A stretch of 44,376 bases of DNA from an uncultured Bulleidia sp. (GTDB lineage Bacteria; Bacillota_I; Bacilli_A; Erysipelotrichales; Erysipelotrichaceae): the NCBI GenBank assembly GCA_934757945.1, contig CAKVLT010000010.1, positions 1 to 44,376 on the forward strand, written 5' to 3'. Every line of letters starts with the position of its first letter. The stretch's first letter is position 1. Shown here in pieces: positions 15,418 to 24,281 of this stretch. The notes under the pieces were generated by a model that worked only from the letters and a program-made list of their open reading frames with translations, searched no databases and was not told the origin of the DNA. Position numbers and translations under genes: made by a program.

Positions 15418-16220
15418 AGTTGTTTCACCAGCCCTTCTATTGTCATAGCATCTGAAGTTTTAACACCGTGTTTTGCCAGTTCTTTTGCAAACTTTCTTGC
15501 ATAAGGAATATCCAGCTGGATCTTCTTCAGTTCTTCTTCATGAGCAAAGATTTCTTCCGGTGTGCCTTCACGTACCACTTCGCCCTGATACATTGCCACT
15601 ACATGATCAGAACCTGCCACTTCATCAATATCATGCGTGATAGATAAAATGGTAATGTTGGAATGCTTATGTAATTCATTGATTACCTGTTTAATTTCAT
15701 GCTTACCCTGAGGATCCAGCATAGAAGTAGCTTCATCAAAGATCAGCACTTTTGGCTTCATTGCCAGTACACCGGCAATAGCTACACGCTGTTTCTGTCC
15801 ACCGGACAATTTGGTTGGTTCATGATCAAGATACTTTGTCATATTTGCAAGTTCTGCATACGTATCGATAATGCCATCCATCTCTTCCTGTGGTACACAA
15901 TGGTTTTCCAGCCCAAAGGCAATATCATCTCTTACCGTAGATCCTATAAACTGATTATCCGGATTCTGGAAAACAATGCCGATACGATTACGTATTGCAT
16001 TCAGATTCTCCAAATTCAACGGTAATCCATCAATAAAAATCTCACCTGATTTTGCTTCCAGAAGTCCTGCAAGCAGTTTAGCTACTGTTGATTTACCAGA
16101 ACCATTCTGTCCGATAATTGTTGTGTAGCTGCCCTCTTCGCAAGAAAAGGACACACCTTTAATTGTGTCCGTCCCTTCTTCATATGCAAAAGATAGATTT
16201 TTTACATCCACTATACTCAT
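15408..16220 (-). CDS. ecfA1: ECF transporter ATPase EcfA1
   Basis: A 270-aa ABC ATPase. Walker A is GQNGSGKST at about 37-45, the Q loop VFQNPDNQFIGSTV, the signature LSGGQKQRVAIAG, Walker B VLIFDEATSMLDP and the switch His in ITHDI. The QNPDNQF form is typical of EcfA1. It is the first gene of ecfA1-ecfA2-ecfT-truA, the usual Bacillota order. The gene starts four bases after the HAD gene stop. Confidence 0.96.
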   Translation of the reverse strand: MSIVDVKNLSFAYEEGTDTIKGVSFSCEEGSYTTIIGQNGSGKSTVAKLLAGLLEAKSGEIFIDGLPLNLENLNAIRNRIGIVFQNPDNQFIGSTVRDDIAFGLENHCVPQEEMDGIIDTYAELANMTKYLDHEPTKLSGGQKQRVAIAGVLAMKPKVLIFDEATSMLDPQGKHEIKQVINELHKHSNITILSITHDIDEVAGSDHVVAMYQGEVVREGTPEEIFAHEEELKKIQLDIPYARKFAKELAKHGVKTSDAMTIEGLVKQLCQ

Positions 16221-16224
16221 ATAT

Positions 16225-16881
16225 TTACTGCTCCACTAACATGCGTATATCATCCACATTACGCACACGACGATACTCACTCTTTCTGTAAATTCCTTTA
16301 CGGTCTACAAGAACGCAAGGCATATTCAGTCGCATTGCACCAAGAATATCCACTTCGCCATCTCCCACTACCAGGACCTCTTCCGGTTTAAACCCTGTCT
16401 TTTCCAGAGCATATTCAAAGATACCTGTAGCCGGCTTATAACATTTTGCATCCTCACTGGAGAACACATCGTTAACATGGAAATTCTGTCTGTGCAGATT
16501 GATACGCACATACTCTTTTCCAACATTGGTAATAATATATACCGGCAAAGTATTATTGCTTAAAAATGTTACAGCATCTCTGAAGAATTCTCCATACATC
16601 CAATAATTCTGATGAAGCTGATGCAGCGGCTGAATTTCTTCCTTCAGACGATGAGATTGCTGTGCAAGCTTCAAAGCTTCCTCAATCAGATCATCTTCTT
16701 TAATAAACGCTTCTCCAGCTTTTTCTTTTTCCAAAGCTCTCAAAGTGGTCTCCCACCATTGCTTAGCTTCTTCTATAGTTTTAAAGTTTGTTGAAGCACT
16801 GAATCTTTTGTAAAACTCGTCCAGATCAGAGTTTTCGTATTTTAATAAAGTTCCTGTGTAATCAATAAATACAGCTTTCAT
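16225..16881 (-). CDS. HAD-family hydrolase (YjjG/pyrophosphatase-like)
   Basis: A 218-aa HAD phosphatase. Motif I is FIDYTGTLL with nucleophile and acid in D-x-T form, motif II is the VYIITNVG threonine, motif III the lysine near KCYKPATGIFEYAL, and motif IV GDGEVDILGA. A helical cap lies at about 20-90. The substrate is probably a nucleotide or sugar phosphate; a Tyr between the two motif-I positions is slightly unusual. It is four bases upstream of ecfA1 and probably in the same transcript. Confidence 0.9.
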   Translation of the reverse strand: MKAVFIDYTGTLLKYENSDLDEFYKRFSASTNFKTIEEAKQWWETTLRALEKEKAGEAFIKEDDLIEEALKLAQQSHRLKEEIQPLHQLHQNYWMYGEFFRDAVTFLSNNTLPVYIITNVGKEYVRINLHRQNFHVNDVFSSEDAKCYKPATGIFEYALEKTGFKPEEVLVVGDGEVDILGAMRLNMPCVLVDRKGIYRKSEYRRVRNVDDIRMLVEQ

Positions 16882-16933
16882 ATCCTTATTTTCCTAACGC
16901 TAGGCATTATACCATTGTCTTAGCAAAAATAAA

Positions 16934-16958
16934 GAAAGACTTCACACAGAAGTCTTTC
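16934..16958 (-). terminator. Terminator after the acidic membrane-anchored protein gene
   Basis: A perfect 10-bp stem (GAAAGACTTC / GAAGTCTTTC, 5-base loop) followed leftward by TTATTTTT, just after the stop at 16962. Confidence 0.85.
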
Positions 16959-16961
16959 ACA

Positions 16962-17747
16962 TCATTCTAAAACATATCCTTCATAGGTGCCATGTAAAGC
17001 ATTTACCTGATTTGCCACATTCAGAATATCCGAAATAACTGCACCATCTTCAGAGAAGAATCGTCTGGATACCTCCAGAGCCTCTTTGTCAATCTGAGTA
17101 CAGATATATCCAGCATCTGTCATAATCATTTCAAATTCCAGTAATGTACGAAGATCTGCAAATGTCATCTTATGTATTACACACACCAGTGTATCTTCAG
17201 GATACTCTTTCATCAGTTTTTCGTTCTTTTCCAGAACATCTTCAACAAATTCAGCAGAAAGAAACGGATACAGTTCCAGTACTTCTTTCACATCTTCTCT
17301 TACTTCCGCAGGATCTTTCGGAAAAGACTGTATCTGAATACCATCTTCTTCATCTTCTTCATCATCACCTTCTATATGTATAGAAGAAACAGGAGAAGAT
17401 GGATGCTGTTGTTCAGGTGTTTCTTCCACCTTCGCTTCTTCAGCATCTTCTATTTTAATGAATACAGGTTCCTGAGGCTTTTCTTCAAGAGAGGTTTGCT
17501 CTTCCTTTGGTTCTTCTTCATCTTCTTCTATTTTAATAAAAACAGGTTTATGAGGTTCCTCAGGTTCCTCTTCTTTATCATCACCGTTAATTTCGATGAA
17601 GTGGATTTCGTTATCTTCTTCAGGAGTATCTTTTTCTGCAGATTCCTTTTTACTCTCTACTACTTTCAAAACAATGACTGCTGCAGCAATCAGAGCACCT
17701 GCTGCTAAAGTACCTACTATTGATTTACGAAACATACGCTTATTCAT
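16962..17747 (-). CDS. Acidic, membrane-anchored protein with FIKIE-type repeats
   Basis: I do not recognise a family. The 261-aa protein starts with a basic segment and one hydrophobic helix (about 8-28, ending in VLKVVESKK). A very acidic Glu/Asp/Pro-rich linker (about 35-145) follows, in which a short hydrophobic unit recurs: HFIEINGDD, PVFIKIEED, PVFIKIEDA and SIHIEGDDE. The C-terminal part (150-261) is helical and ordered. The low-complexity stretch makes the opposite strand open for 178 codons, which I treat as a shadow. It is the first gene of the leftward block, with a terminator behind it, so it is probably transcribed alone. Confidence 0.75.
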   Translation of the reverse strand: MNKRMFRKSIVGTLAAGALIAAAVIVLKVVESKKESAEKDTPEEDNEIHFIEINGDDKEEEPEEPHKPVFIKIEEDEEEPKEEQTSLEEKPQEPVFIKIEDAEEAKVEETPEQQHPSSPVSSIHIEGDDEEDEEDGIQIQSFPKDPAEVREDVKEVLELYPFLSAEFVEDVLEKNEKLMKEYPEDTLVCVIHKMTFADLRTLLEFEMIMTDAGYICTQIDKEALEVSRRFFSEDGAVISDILNVANQVNALHGTYEGYVLE

Positions 17748-17850
17748 CCTTTTCTTTTCCTTATTCTAGCACATGCTGCTCAATATCAAAAAATCATTTG
17801 TACAAATTTGTAAAAGTGAGTATTCTTTAGGTAATCAGGAGGTATTACCC

Positions 17851-18288
17851 ATGTCAGGATCATTCATGATTGTCCATAAAAATATATTGCCCGATTTCTT
17901 CGAAAAAGTCATACAGGCAAGAGATATGATAAAAACAAAAGAAGTAACAACTGTTACAGAAGCTGTCCACAGAGTAGGCATTTCCAGAAATACCTATTAT
18001 AAATATAAGGATTATGTGTTTGCTTATGAAGGAGAGCATTCCATGCGTAAAGCCATCGTATCCGTCATTCTCAGAGATGAAAGCGGTGCTTTATCTTCTG
18101 TTTTATCACGCATCAGTTCTCATCAGGCATCTATCCTCACCATTTCTCAGGCTGTTCCTGTTTCCAACAGCGCCAATGTACTGTTATCCCTGAACATCTC
18201 TGATATGCAGGAACCCATCGATGTACTGATACAGGATATTAAAGATCTGGATTATGTCAAAAATGCCCATCTGGAGGCCGTAGAATGA
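17851..18288 (+). CDS. pheB: PheB/UPF0735 ACT-domain protein
   Basis: A 145-aa protein matching the layout of PheB: an N-terminal part with an HTH-like segment (VTEAVHRVGISRNTYYKYKDYVF) and a C-terminal ACT domain (IVSVILRDESGALSSVLSRIS and ISQAVPV). ACT domains bind amino acids; a role in aromatic amino-acid control is suggested by the name but not proven. The ATG at 17851 has AGGAGG upstream; the frame opens earlier at 17773 without support. The downstream gene overlaps its stop (ATGA). Confidence 0.9.
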   Translation: MSGSFMIVHKNILPDFFEKVIQARDMIKTKEVTTVTEAVHRVGISRNTYYKYKDYVFAYEGEHSMRKAIVSVILRDESGALSSVLSRISSHQASILTISQAVPVSNSANVLLSLNISDMQEPIDVLIQDIKDLDYVKNAHLEAVE

Positions 18289-18647
18289 GTGAACTGTTCT
18301 ATGCAGGCACCATTGTCATCCTAACTGGTATTATCGGTATCTGTATCGGCATCTTTGATCTTGTCTGCAAAAAAGAAAAGCCAAGAGGATTTGGAAATCT
18401 GACTGTACACTTCAAAGTGAAGGATGTCATTGCCTATAACCATGCCGTAGGAAAGTTATGGCTTATAACAGGTTTGCTTATCTGTCTGGATGGAGCACTG
18501 TTATTATTACCAGATCCTGAAACTCGTTCTGTATTTGTCGCATTAACAGCCCTGGCCATCTATACCATTTCCTCTATCTGTTATGTTATGATTATTGAAA
18601 AGAAATACAGCATACAATCAGGTGAAAACAAATATGGAAAAAAATAA
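18285..18647 (+). CDS. DUF3784-type small membrane protein
   Basis: A 120-aa protein with three predicted membrane helices (about 5-25, 62-82 and 88-110) and a short cytoplasmic charged loop (CKKEKPRGFGN). Layout and length suit the DUF3784 family, whose function is unknown. It is coupled to pheB by a four-base overlap and to the following SDR gene by a 14-base overlap, so the three are likely one operon. Confidence 0.7.
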   Translation: MSELFYAGTIVILTGIIGICIGIFDLVCKKEKPRGFGNLTVHFKVKDVIAYNHAVGKLWLITGLLICLDGALLLLPDPETRSVFVALTALAIYTISSICYVMIIEKKYSIQSGENKYGKK

Positions 18648-19398
18648 GAAAATTGCCGTGATTACCGGCGCCTCTAGCGGACTGGGGAAAGAATTTGTCA
18701 AACAGATTTCCGCTTTGCATACAGTAGAAGAAATCTGGGTCATTGCCAGAAGAAAAGAACTTCTGGAACAATTACAGGAAACTACAGATATTCCTGTAAA
18801 AGTGCTTTCTTTAGATTTAACCAAAACTGAAGATATCTATCAGCTGGAAGACGCATATCACGCAGAACTTCCAGATATCAAAATTCTTGTCAATGCTGCA
18901 GGAATGGGAAAAACAGGCACCTTTGAAACACAGACACTGTCTTCCATTCATTCCATGATGGACCTGAACTGCAAAGCTCTGATTGATGTCACAAAGATTT
19001 CTATTCCGTTCCTATCCAGAGGAAGTACCATCTATCAGATCAGTTCTATTGCCTCTTTTCAGCCAATGCCCAACTTTGCCATTTACAGTGCTTCCAAAGC
19101 ATTTGTCACAAACTTTTCTCTGGCATTGCAGAAAGAATTACAACCAAAAGGCGTTCATGTAGTCTGCGTATGTCCATACTGGGTAACAGACACACAGTTT
19201 ATCTCCATCGCCAATACAACTACGTACTATAAACACAAAGTCATTACCACAACCAGTGACCGTGTTGTTAAAAGTGCATTACGCAAGAAAAATGGTATCT
19301 GCACACCGGACATTGTTTCCACACTGGAAAGAGGTATGTCCAAAATTCTGCCACACTCCATGCTGGCAGGCATCATGCAGAAAATATCCACACTTTAA
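18634..19398 (+). CDS. Short-chain dehydrogenase/reductase
   Basis: A 254-aa SDR. TGASSGLG lies at 11-18, NAAG at 87-90, catalytic Ser near 137-138 and YSASK with Y151 and K155. The C-terminal region contains a hydrophobic amphipathic stretch typical of lipid- or steroid-acting SDRs, but the substrate cannot be read. The ATG at 18634 is used, with AGGTG about 10 bases upstream. It is the last gene of the pheB operon, followed by a strong terminator. Confidence 0.9.
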   Translation: MEKNKKIAVITGASSGLGKEFVKQISALHTVEEIWVIARRKELLEQLQETTDIPVKVLSLDLTKTEDIYQLEDAYHAELPDIKILVNAAGMGKTGTFETQTLSSIHSMMDLNCKALIDVTKISIPFLSRGSTIYQISSIASFQPMPNFAIYSASKAFVTNFSLALQKELQPKGVHVVCVCPYWVTDTQFISIANTTTYYKHKVITTTSDRVVKSALRKKNGICTPDIVSTLERGMSKILPHSMLAGIMQKISTL

Positions 19399-19423
19399 GT
19401 TACGGAAAATCCGTAACTTTTTT
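19398..19423 (+). terminator. Terminator of the pheB-SDR operon
   Basis: A 9-bp perfect stem (AGTTACGGA / TCCGTAACT, loop AAA) followed by six T, starting at the last base of the SDR stop codon. Confidence 0.9.
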
Positions 19424-19498
19424 CCATTTTGAGCAACTTCCCTCCCTAAAACCAGAAAAAGGATATAATAATAACCAATACAATAAAGGGGAGTAGAT

Positions 19499-20842
19499 AT
19501 GTCTGAAAAACAAAGTCTGGTAAAAGAAGCTCTCCGTATTGCCTGGCCTGCAGTACTGGAAAGTTTTTTTGTATCACTTGCAAGTATGATTGATACCTAT
19601 ATGGTTTCAGGCCTGGGCACCTATGCAGTAGCAGCAGTAGGTCTTACCACACAGCCAAAGTTCTTAGCTCTGGCACTGTTTTTTTCCACCAATATTGCCG
19701 TTTCGGCACTTGTCGCAAGAAGAAGAGGCCAAAATGACAAACGTAATGCCAACGAAATACTGTTGACCGCTTTACTGTTCACCATTATCTCCTGTGCCAT
19801 CATATCCTTTGTGACCGTTGTCGGAGGAGATCTTATCATTGACTGGTGTGGCTCCAACAAAGATACCCATGTCCCGGCCGTGGAATATTTCCACATCATT
19901 CAGGGAGGTATGATTTTCTCTGTACTTTCTCTTGTCATCAACGCAGCACAAAGAGGAAGCGGCAACACAAAGATTGCCATGACTACCAATGTTGTCTCTT
20001 CCATTGTCAATATTACCTTTAACTATTTACTGATTTCAGGAAACTGCGGTTTTCCAAGACTGGAACTAAGAGGTGCAGCTCTTGCTACAGTACTTGGTAC
20101 AGTCGTTGCCTGTCTTATGAGTTTCAGATCCTTATTCAAAAAGAACAGTTTTGTCTCTTTGCCATACATCTTTAAAGAGAAAATCAGACCTGCTTTTTCT
20201 GCTCTGAAATCCATACTTTCCTTAAGTATCAATTTCCTTCTGGAAAATTTAGCCATGAGGGTCGGATTCATCTACACAGCCGTCATTGCTGCACGTCTTG
20301 GCACAGAAGCCTTTGCAGCACATAATGTTGGCATGAACTTCTTATCTTTAGGATTCTCCTTTGGAGATGGAATGCAGGTAGCTGCTGTAGCCTTAATCGG
20401 AAGAAGCCTTGGTGAAAGACAACCAGATAAAGCCAAAAAATACGGTTCCATCTGTCAAAGAATCGGCTTTGGTATCTCCTGTATACTGGCAGCGATATTA
20501 TTTCTGTTCGGAAAGACATTATTTGGTTTCTTCTTCAAAGACCAGGAAACACTGCAGATTGGTATTACCATTTCCAGATATATCATGGTCATTGTCCTGT
20601 TCCAGATTTCTCAGGTTATCTTCGGAGGAAGTTTAAGAGGTGCAGGAGATGTCAAATACACACTTTTCTCCTCCCTGCTTTCCGTCACATTTATCAGAAC
20701 TGCCGTCACATGGTTACTGACAAGCATCATTCCTTTAGGTATTGCCGGCATCTGGATTGGTATCCTTTCTGACCAGTTTTCAAGATTTATTCTCTTATCC
20801 ATTCGTTTCAAGAAAGGCAAATGGACCAGCCTTCAGATATGA
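19499..20842 (+). CDS. MATE-family efflux transporter
   Basis: A 447-aa protein with about twelve membrane helices in two MATE repeats. Recognisable parts are the N-terminal ALRIAWPAVLESFFVSL with MIDTYMVSGLG, the second-repeat GDGMQVAAVALIGRSLG, and GGSLRGAGDVKYT. These exporters use a sodium or proton gradient to expel cationic compounds, toxins or metabolites. AGGGGAG precedes the ATG, and a TATAAT lies about 30 bases upstream. It stands alone, between two terminators. Confidence 0.93.
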   Translation: MSEKQSLVKEALRIAWPAVLESFFVSLASMIDTYMVSGLGTYAVAAVGLTTQPKFLALALFFSTNIAVSALVARRRGQNDKRNANEILLTALLFTIISCAIISFVTVVGGDLIIDWCGSNKDTHVPAVEYFHIIQGGMIFSVLSLVINAAQRGSGNTKIAMTTNVVSSIVNITFNYLLISGNCGFPRLELRGAALATVLGTVVACLMSFRSLFKKNSFVSLPYIFKEKIRPAFSALKSILSLSINFLLENLAMRVGFIYTAVIAARLGTEAFAAHNVGMNFLSLGFSFGDGMQVAAVALIGRSLGERQPDKAKKYGSICQRIGFGISCILAAILFLFGKTLFGFFFKDQETLQIGITISRYIMVIVLFQISQVIFGGSLRGAGDVKYTLFSSLLSVTFIRTAVTWLLTSIIPLGIAGIWIGILSDQFSRFILLSIRFKKGKWTSLQI

Positions 20843-20866
20843 AAAGACCGGGATTTCCCGGTCTTT
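20843..20866. terminator. Bidirectional terminator between MATE and deacetylase genes
   Basis: A perfect 10-bp stem AAAGACCGGG / CCCGGTCTTT with a 4-base loop lies between two convergent genes. It carries A/T runs on both sides and can serve both. Confidence 0.88.
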
Positions 20867-20867
20867 A

Positions 20868-22277
20868 TTAATTGTTTACGCCGTGATGTGCTCCATAGCT
20901 GTTCACATCCAATGGCATAAAGATATATCCCTGGCTTCTGTAATGTTCAATTACTGAAGGTAAAGCTTCAGGTGTAGTACCCTTCCCTTGTGAATCATGG
21001 AACAGTACTACCACATATTGTGAAGTGCAGCTTGTGGCATAGTCTATAATCTGCTGTACAGGTACATTATCTCCTGCTGCATCAGAAGAACTGCAGTTCC
21101 AGTCAAAATACTGATACCCTTTATTCCTTACAAGATGAACCAGCTGACTCATAATACCAGGCGTGTAGCTTGCACTGACGGTATTACTGGAACCACCCGG
21201 AAAGCGGATCAGATCAGATCTTTTCCCTGTCAGCTGTTCCACCATATCTTTCACCTGGGAAAGATCCTGAAAATACGCATCCACTGAAGAATATACAGAG
21301 GCATACTGATGTGTATAGGAATGTAACCCTATAGCATGTCCTTCCTGATATGCCCGTACTATATTCTCTCTGTATCCTGCATTATTTCCTGTTACAAAAA
21401 AGGTAGCTTTGATGCCATACTGCTGTAAGACATCCAGTACTTTTGCAGTATTTTCACTAGGCCCATCATCAAATGTCAGATACACAATTTTTGCATCTGG
21501 AGAATCCGCGCCTTCTACAGTAACAGCCACTTCTTCTTTTGTCTCATTACCTGAGCGATCTTTCCCCGTAATAACAACTGTATATACACCTGGCACACTG
21601 GTATTCACTTGCGACATATCTATATCCATTACAGGTGAAGGGTCCACGTCATCAGTGATACCTGCAAACCCTTCTGTGGATATCTGCTGTCCCACTACGT
21701 AAGTAAGACCTCCCTGTACGGTAATAACAGGCGGCATTGTATCCTTTACTCTTTGAAGACTGGCTTCTTTTTCAGTTACATTTCCACTTTTGTCTGTTGC
21801 GACAAGGAGGACTTTCTGAACTCCTTCTTCTTTATCCGGAAGATGCTTAAATGAAACTGTCACCTCTGTCTGATCTTCCACACTTTCTACAAACATCTCT
21901 GCAGAAACCTCTTCCACCGTATCCGTACTGATCATTTCCTTTACATGCATTACAGGTGGCTGTATGTCCTTCACTTCCACCTTTGCCATAACTTTCTTAC
22001 CTTTGTAAATATATGTACATGTATAATTTCCCAGCGTTTGCGCATCTACATCAGATTCTATCTGAATATCTTCTTTATTTCCAAGCAGCACAAATTCTAT
22101 ATTGTCCAGCGGATCAAATCTTTCCTGATACGGAACTACCAGTGAAGTTTCTTTAAGTTTTATCGGATGTAAGAAAAGATACGTCCCCAGTCCGATACAA
22201 ACAAGTACCAGAAAAGACAGCAGAATCACCAATACTCCTGCCGGCCTGAGTTTTCGCCTTTTATGTTTTCTGTTCAT
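20868..22277 (-). CDS. Membrane-anchored polysaccharide deacetylase with Ig-like (DUF5011) modules
   Basis: The 469-aa protein has a basic N-terminus, one membrane anchor (about 12-35), two or three bacterial Ig-like repeats (about 40-255, with DKSGNVTEKEA and DRSGNETKEEV) and a CE4 NodB domain. All five CE4 motifs are present: TFDDGP at 268-273, HSYTH, RFPGG, a DWNxxxxD segment (DWNCSSSD) and LFHD. It should remove N-acetyl groups from peptidoglycan or another surface glycan on the outside of the cell, a common route to lysozyme resistance. AGGAGA precedes the ATG. Confidence 0.93.
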   Translation of the reverse strand: MNRKHKRRKLRPAGVLVILLSFLVLVCIGLGTYLFLHPIKLKETSLVVPYQERFDPLDNIEFVLLGNKEDIQIESDVDAQTLGNYTCTYIYKGKKVMAKVEVKDIQPPVMHVKEMISTDTVEEVSAEMFVESVEDQTEVTVSFKHLPDKEEGVQKVLLVATDKSGNVTEKEASLQRVKDTMPPVITVQGGLTYVVGQQISTEGFAGITDDVDPSPVMDIDMSQVNTSVPGVYTVVITGKDRSGNETKEEVAVTVEGADSPDAKIVYLTFDDGPSENTAKVLDVLQQYGIKATFFVTGNNAGYRENIVRAYQEGHAIGLHSYTHQYASVYSSVDAYFQDLSQVKDMVEQLTGKRSDLIRFPGGSSNTVSASYTPGIMSQLVHLVRNKGYQYFDWNCSSSDAAGDNVPVQQIIDYATSCTSQYVVVLFHDSQGKGTTPEALPSVIEHYRSQGYIFMPLDVNSYGAHHGVNN

Positions 22278-22363
22278 CTATACACGTTCTCCTCTTAAAA
22301 ATGATTACAAATACCATGTCATTGTCTATGGTCACTGAATTCTTCTTTAAGTATACTAAACAT

Positions 22364-23575
22364 ATGCAAAAACAGACAGAGAAATACATTACAGCCTGTA
22401 TAGAAATTGTACTGGGCGTCCTATTTTTAATAAAAAACAGTATTCCATGGGTAATCCTGTACTTTGGAATATTGCTGTTTGCCTTAAGTGAGCCCGTCTT
22501 CTGGACCCTCAGTCTGTGTTTTAATTACAAACCTGTTGATACTACAGATATCCCCATGATTCTTTTAAATGTCTTTCTTGCAGGAATGATGATTTCCAGA
22601 CCCCAGCATTTTATGAAATATATCTACCTGTTACTGGGTTTCTGGTTATTGTGCAGAACACTGTTATCCTTTATTGATGTCTATGTCTTAAAAACAGATA
22701 AGCAGGCAGGAGCAGGATTCAGATTCCTGCAGGGATGTTTTTCCTTATTTCTGGGTATTTCCCTTCTGTTTCAGAACTTTCCATTACTATCTTTCTTTAC
22801 AGGAGGTTTCTTTCTGTTTGAAGGGTTACGTAATTTCTTTGATACATACAGCTTGCAATATCCTGATTCCTATATAGGCAGGCACTGTCATTTTTCTGTT
22901 TCAGCCCCTTTATTCTTAAGTGCCCTGTATCCTATACATACCTACGTTTCCTTAAATGCCTTACATACAGAATCTTCTGATGAAAATACAAACGCTGATT
23001 TATGGATCCACCTGTATATACGCGGAAAGGGATTTGAATCTCTTGGACATATGGATATCAGCTATCAGGGCACCATCTATTCCTATGGATGTCATGACCC
23101 CTTACACAGAACACTCGGAGGATCTCTTGGAGATGGTGTACTGATTGAAGCAGATGAACAGGAATTCTTAAACATATCTTCAGAAAAAGATGAAAAGATG
23201 ATTATCAGTTATGGTTTACAGCTTTGTGAGGAAGACAGAAAACGTTTTGAAGCCAACCTTCAGAAACTGAAAGAAAGAACTGTCCCATGGCATTGTGCCT
23301 ATGAAACAGATCACAAATCTGAAGATTACGCTTCAAGAGTCTATAAAGCCACACATTGTAAGTTATACAAATTTACAAGCGGCAAATTCAAAACCTATTT
23401 TGTAGCCACCACCAATTGTGTTCTTCTGGCAGATTCTTTAATCCATACCAAAGACTTTAAACTCGTGTCTCCAACAGGTATGATTACTCCAGGAAGTTAT
23501 CTTGCCTTTCTCGACCAGGCCTACCACCAAAAGACAAAAGTCATTGCCAGAACACTGCGTAAAGTAAGCATTTAA
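22364..23575 (+). CDS. Membrane protein (DUF308/HdeD-like) fused to a permuted papain-like domain
   Basis: The first 180 residues form about six membrane helices in a DUF308-like pattern. The soluble C-terminal part contains GHMDISYQGTIYSYGCHDP and, much later, ATTNCVLLADSL. A His before a YSYG strand followed by an Asn-Cys motif is the order seen in circularly permuted NlpC/P60-LRAT-like enzymes (hydrolases or acyltransferases), so I tentatively assign that fold. The open frame starts at 22301, but no start has a Shine-Dalgarno sequence. I prefer the ATG at 22364 because it leaves room for the divergent deacetylase promoter and has TATACT six bases upstream. Confidence 0.6.
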   Translation: MQKQTEKYITACIEIVLGVLFLIKNSIPWVILYFGILLFALSEPVFWTLSLCFNYKPVDTTDIPMILLNVFLAGMMISRPQHFMKYIYLLLGFWLLCRTLLSFIDVYVLKTDKQAGAGFRFLQGCFSLFLGISLLFQNFPLLSFFTGGFFLFEGLRNFFDTYSLQYPDSYIGRHCHFSVSAPLFLSALYPIHTYVSLNALHTESSDENTNADLWIHLYIRGKGFESLGHMDISYQGTIYSYGCHDPLHRTLGGSLGDGVLIEADEQEFLNISSEKDEKMIISYGLQLCEEDRKRFEANLQKLKERTVPWHCAYETDHKSEDYASRVYKATHCKLYKFTSGKFKTYFVATTNCVLLADSLIHTKDFKLVSPTGMITPGSYLAFLDQAYHQKTKVIARTLRKVSI

Positions 23576-23606
23576 AAAGCCCGAGAAATGAATACTCGAG
23601 CTTTTT
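23574..23606. terminator. Bidirectional terminator between convergent genes
   Basis: A stem AAAAGC.CGAG / CTCG.GCTTTT with one mismatch and a 9-base loop, located between the stops at 23575 and 23611. Confidence 0.8.
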
Positions 23607-23610
23607 CAAA

Positions 23611-24276
23611 CTAGTTTACAGCGTCTTTGGCTTTTGTCTGCCATACATTGACAACTTCAAAGCCTGCATTTTTCAAAACATCTGTCATCTTTTCCACAGA
23701 TACTTCCCCTGTAGCACGAATAACTACTTCAGACTGTCTTTCTATGGATTTGTAGACACCTACATTTTCAATATTGGCATCTTCTGCAGCAAACAGATGA
23801 CATACTTTTTCAAATTCCCCAGGAACATCTTCCACCTTGATAACAAAACGTGTACCCTGATGTCGATACCCTGTCAGAGAAAGGAATGCCTTAAACAAAT
23901 CCTTCTCTGTAATAACGCCTATCACTCGTTTGTTTTCATCAATGACAGGCAATACATTGATACCATTGTCCAGCATGATTTCCGCAGCTTCTTCAATCCA
24001 TGCCTCAGGAGAAACAGTCTTTACATCCTTAATCATGATATCTTTGGCATACGTTCTGGATAACAGATAATTGAGTTCATAAATGGATAAAGATGTGGAT
24101 CCCTTTCCAGAATTTTCATTAATCAAACCTTCTGTCAGCAATCCTGCAAGTTTACCATCTTTGGTAACAGGCAAACGGTGAAAATGATTTTTGCCCATAA
24201 TTTCCAAAGCTCTGGATAAAGATACTTCAGGATCTACAGTAATCGGGTCATACGTCATATGGTCTTTTACATACAT
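23611..24276 (-). CDS. CBS-pair and ACT-domain protein of the liv operon
   Basis: A 221-aa AcuB-like protein with two CBS motifs (VKDHMTYDPITVDPEVSL and KDIMIKDVKTVSPEAW) forming one Bateman module, then an ACT domain (VIKVEDVPGEFEKVCHLFA). CBS pairs bind adenine nucleotides and ACT domains bind amino acids. Placed six bases after livF, it may sense branched-chain amino acids or energy state; this is inference. The ATG at 24276 has AGGAGG nine bases upstream, so it is favoured over the TTG at 24285. Confidence 0.88.
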   Translation of the reverse strand: MYVKDHMTYDPITVDPEVSLSRALEIMGKNHFHRLPVTKDGKLAGLLTEGLINENSGKGSTSLSIYELNYLLSRTYAKDIMIKDVKTVSPEAWIEEAAEIMLDNGINVLPVIDENKRVIGVITEKDLFKAFLSLTGYRHQGTRFVIKVEDVPGEFEKVCHLFAAEDANIENVGVYKSIERQSEVVIRATGEVSVEKMTDVLKNAGFEVVNVWQTKAKDAVN

Positions 24277-24281
24277 AACAA

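Noticed and set aside
17172..17708. 178-codon rightward open frame opposite the acidic protein gene
   Set aside because: It is the Phe/Arg-rich mirror of a Glu-rich coding stretch; the acidic gene has a signal anchor, a start and a terminator, the mirror has none.
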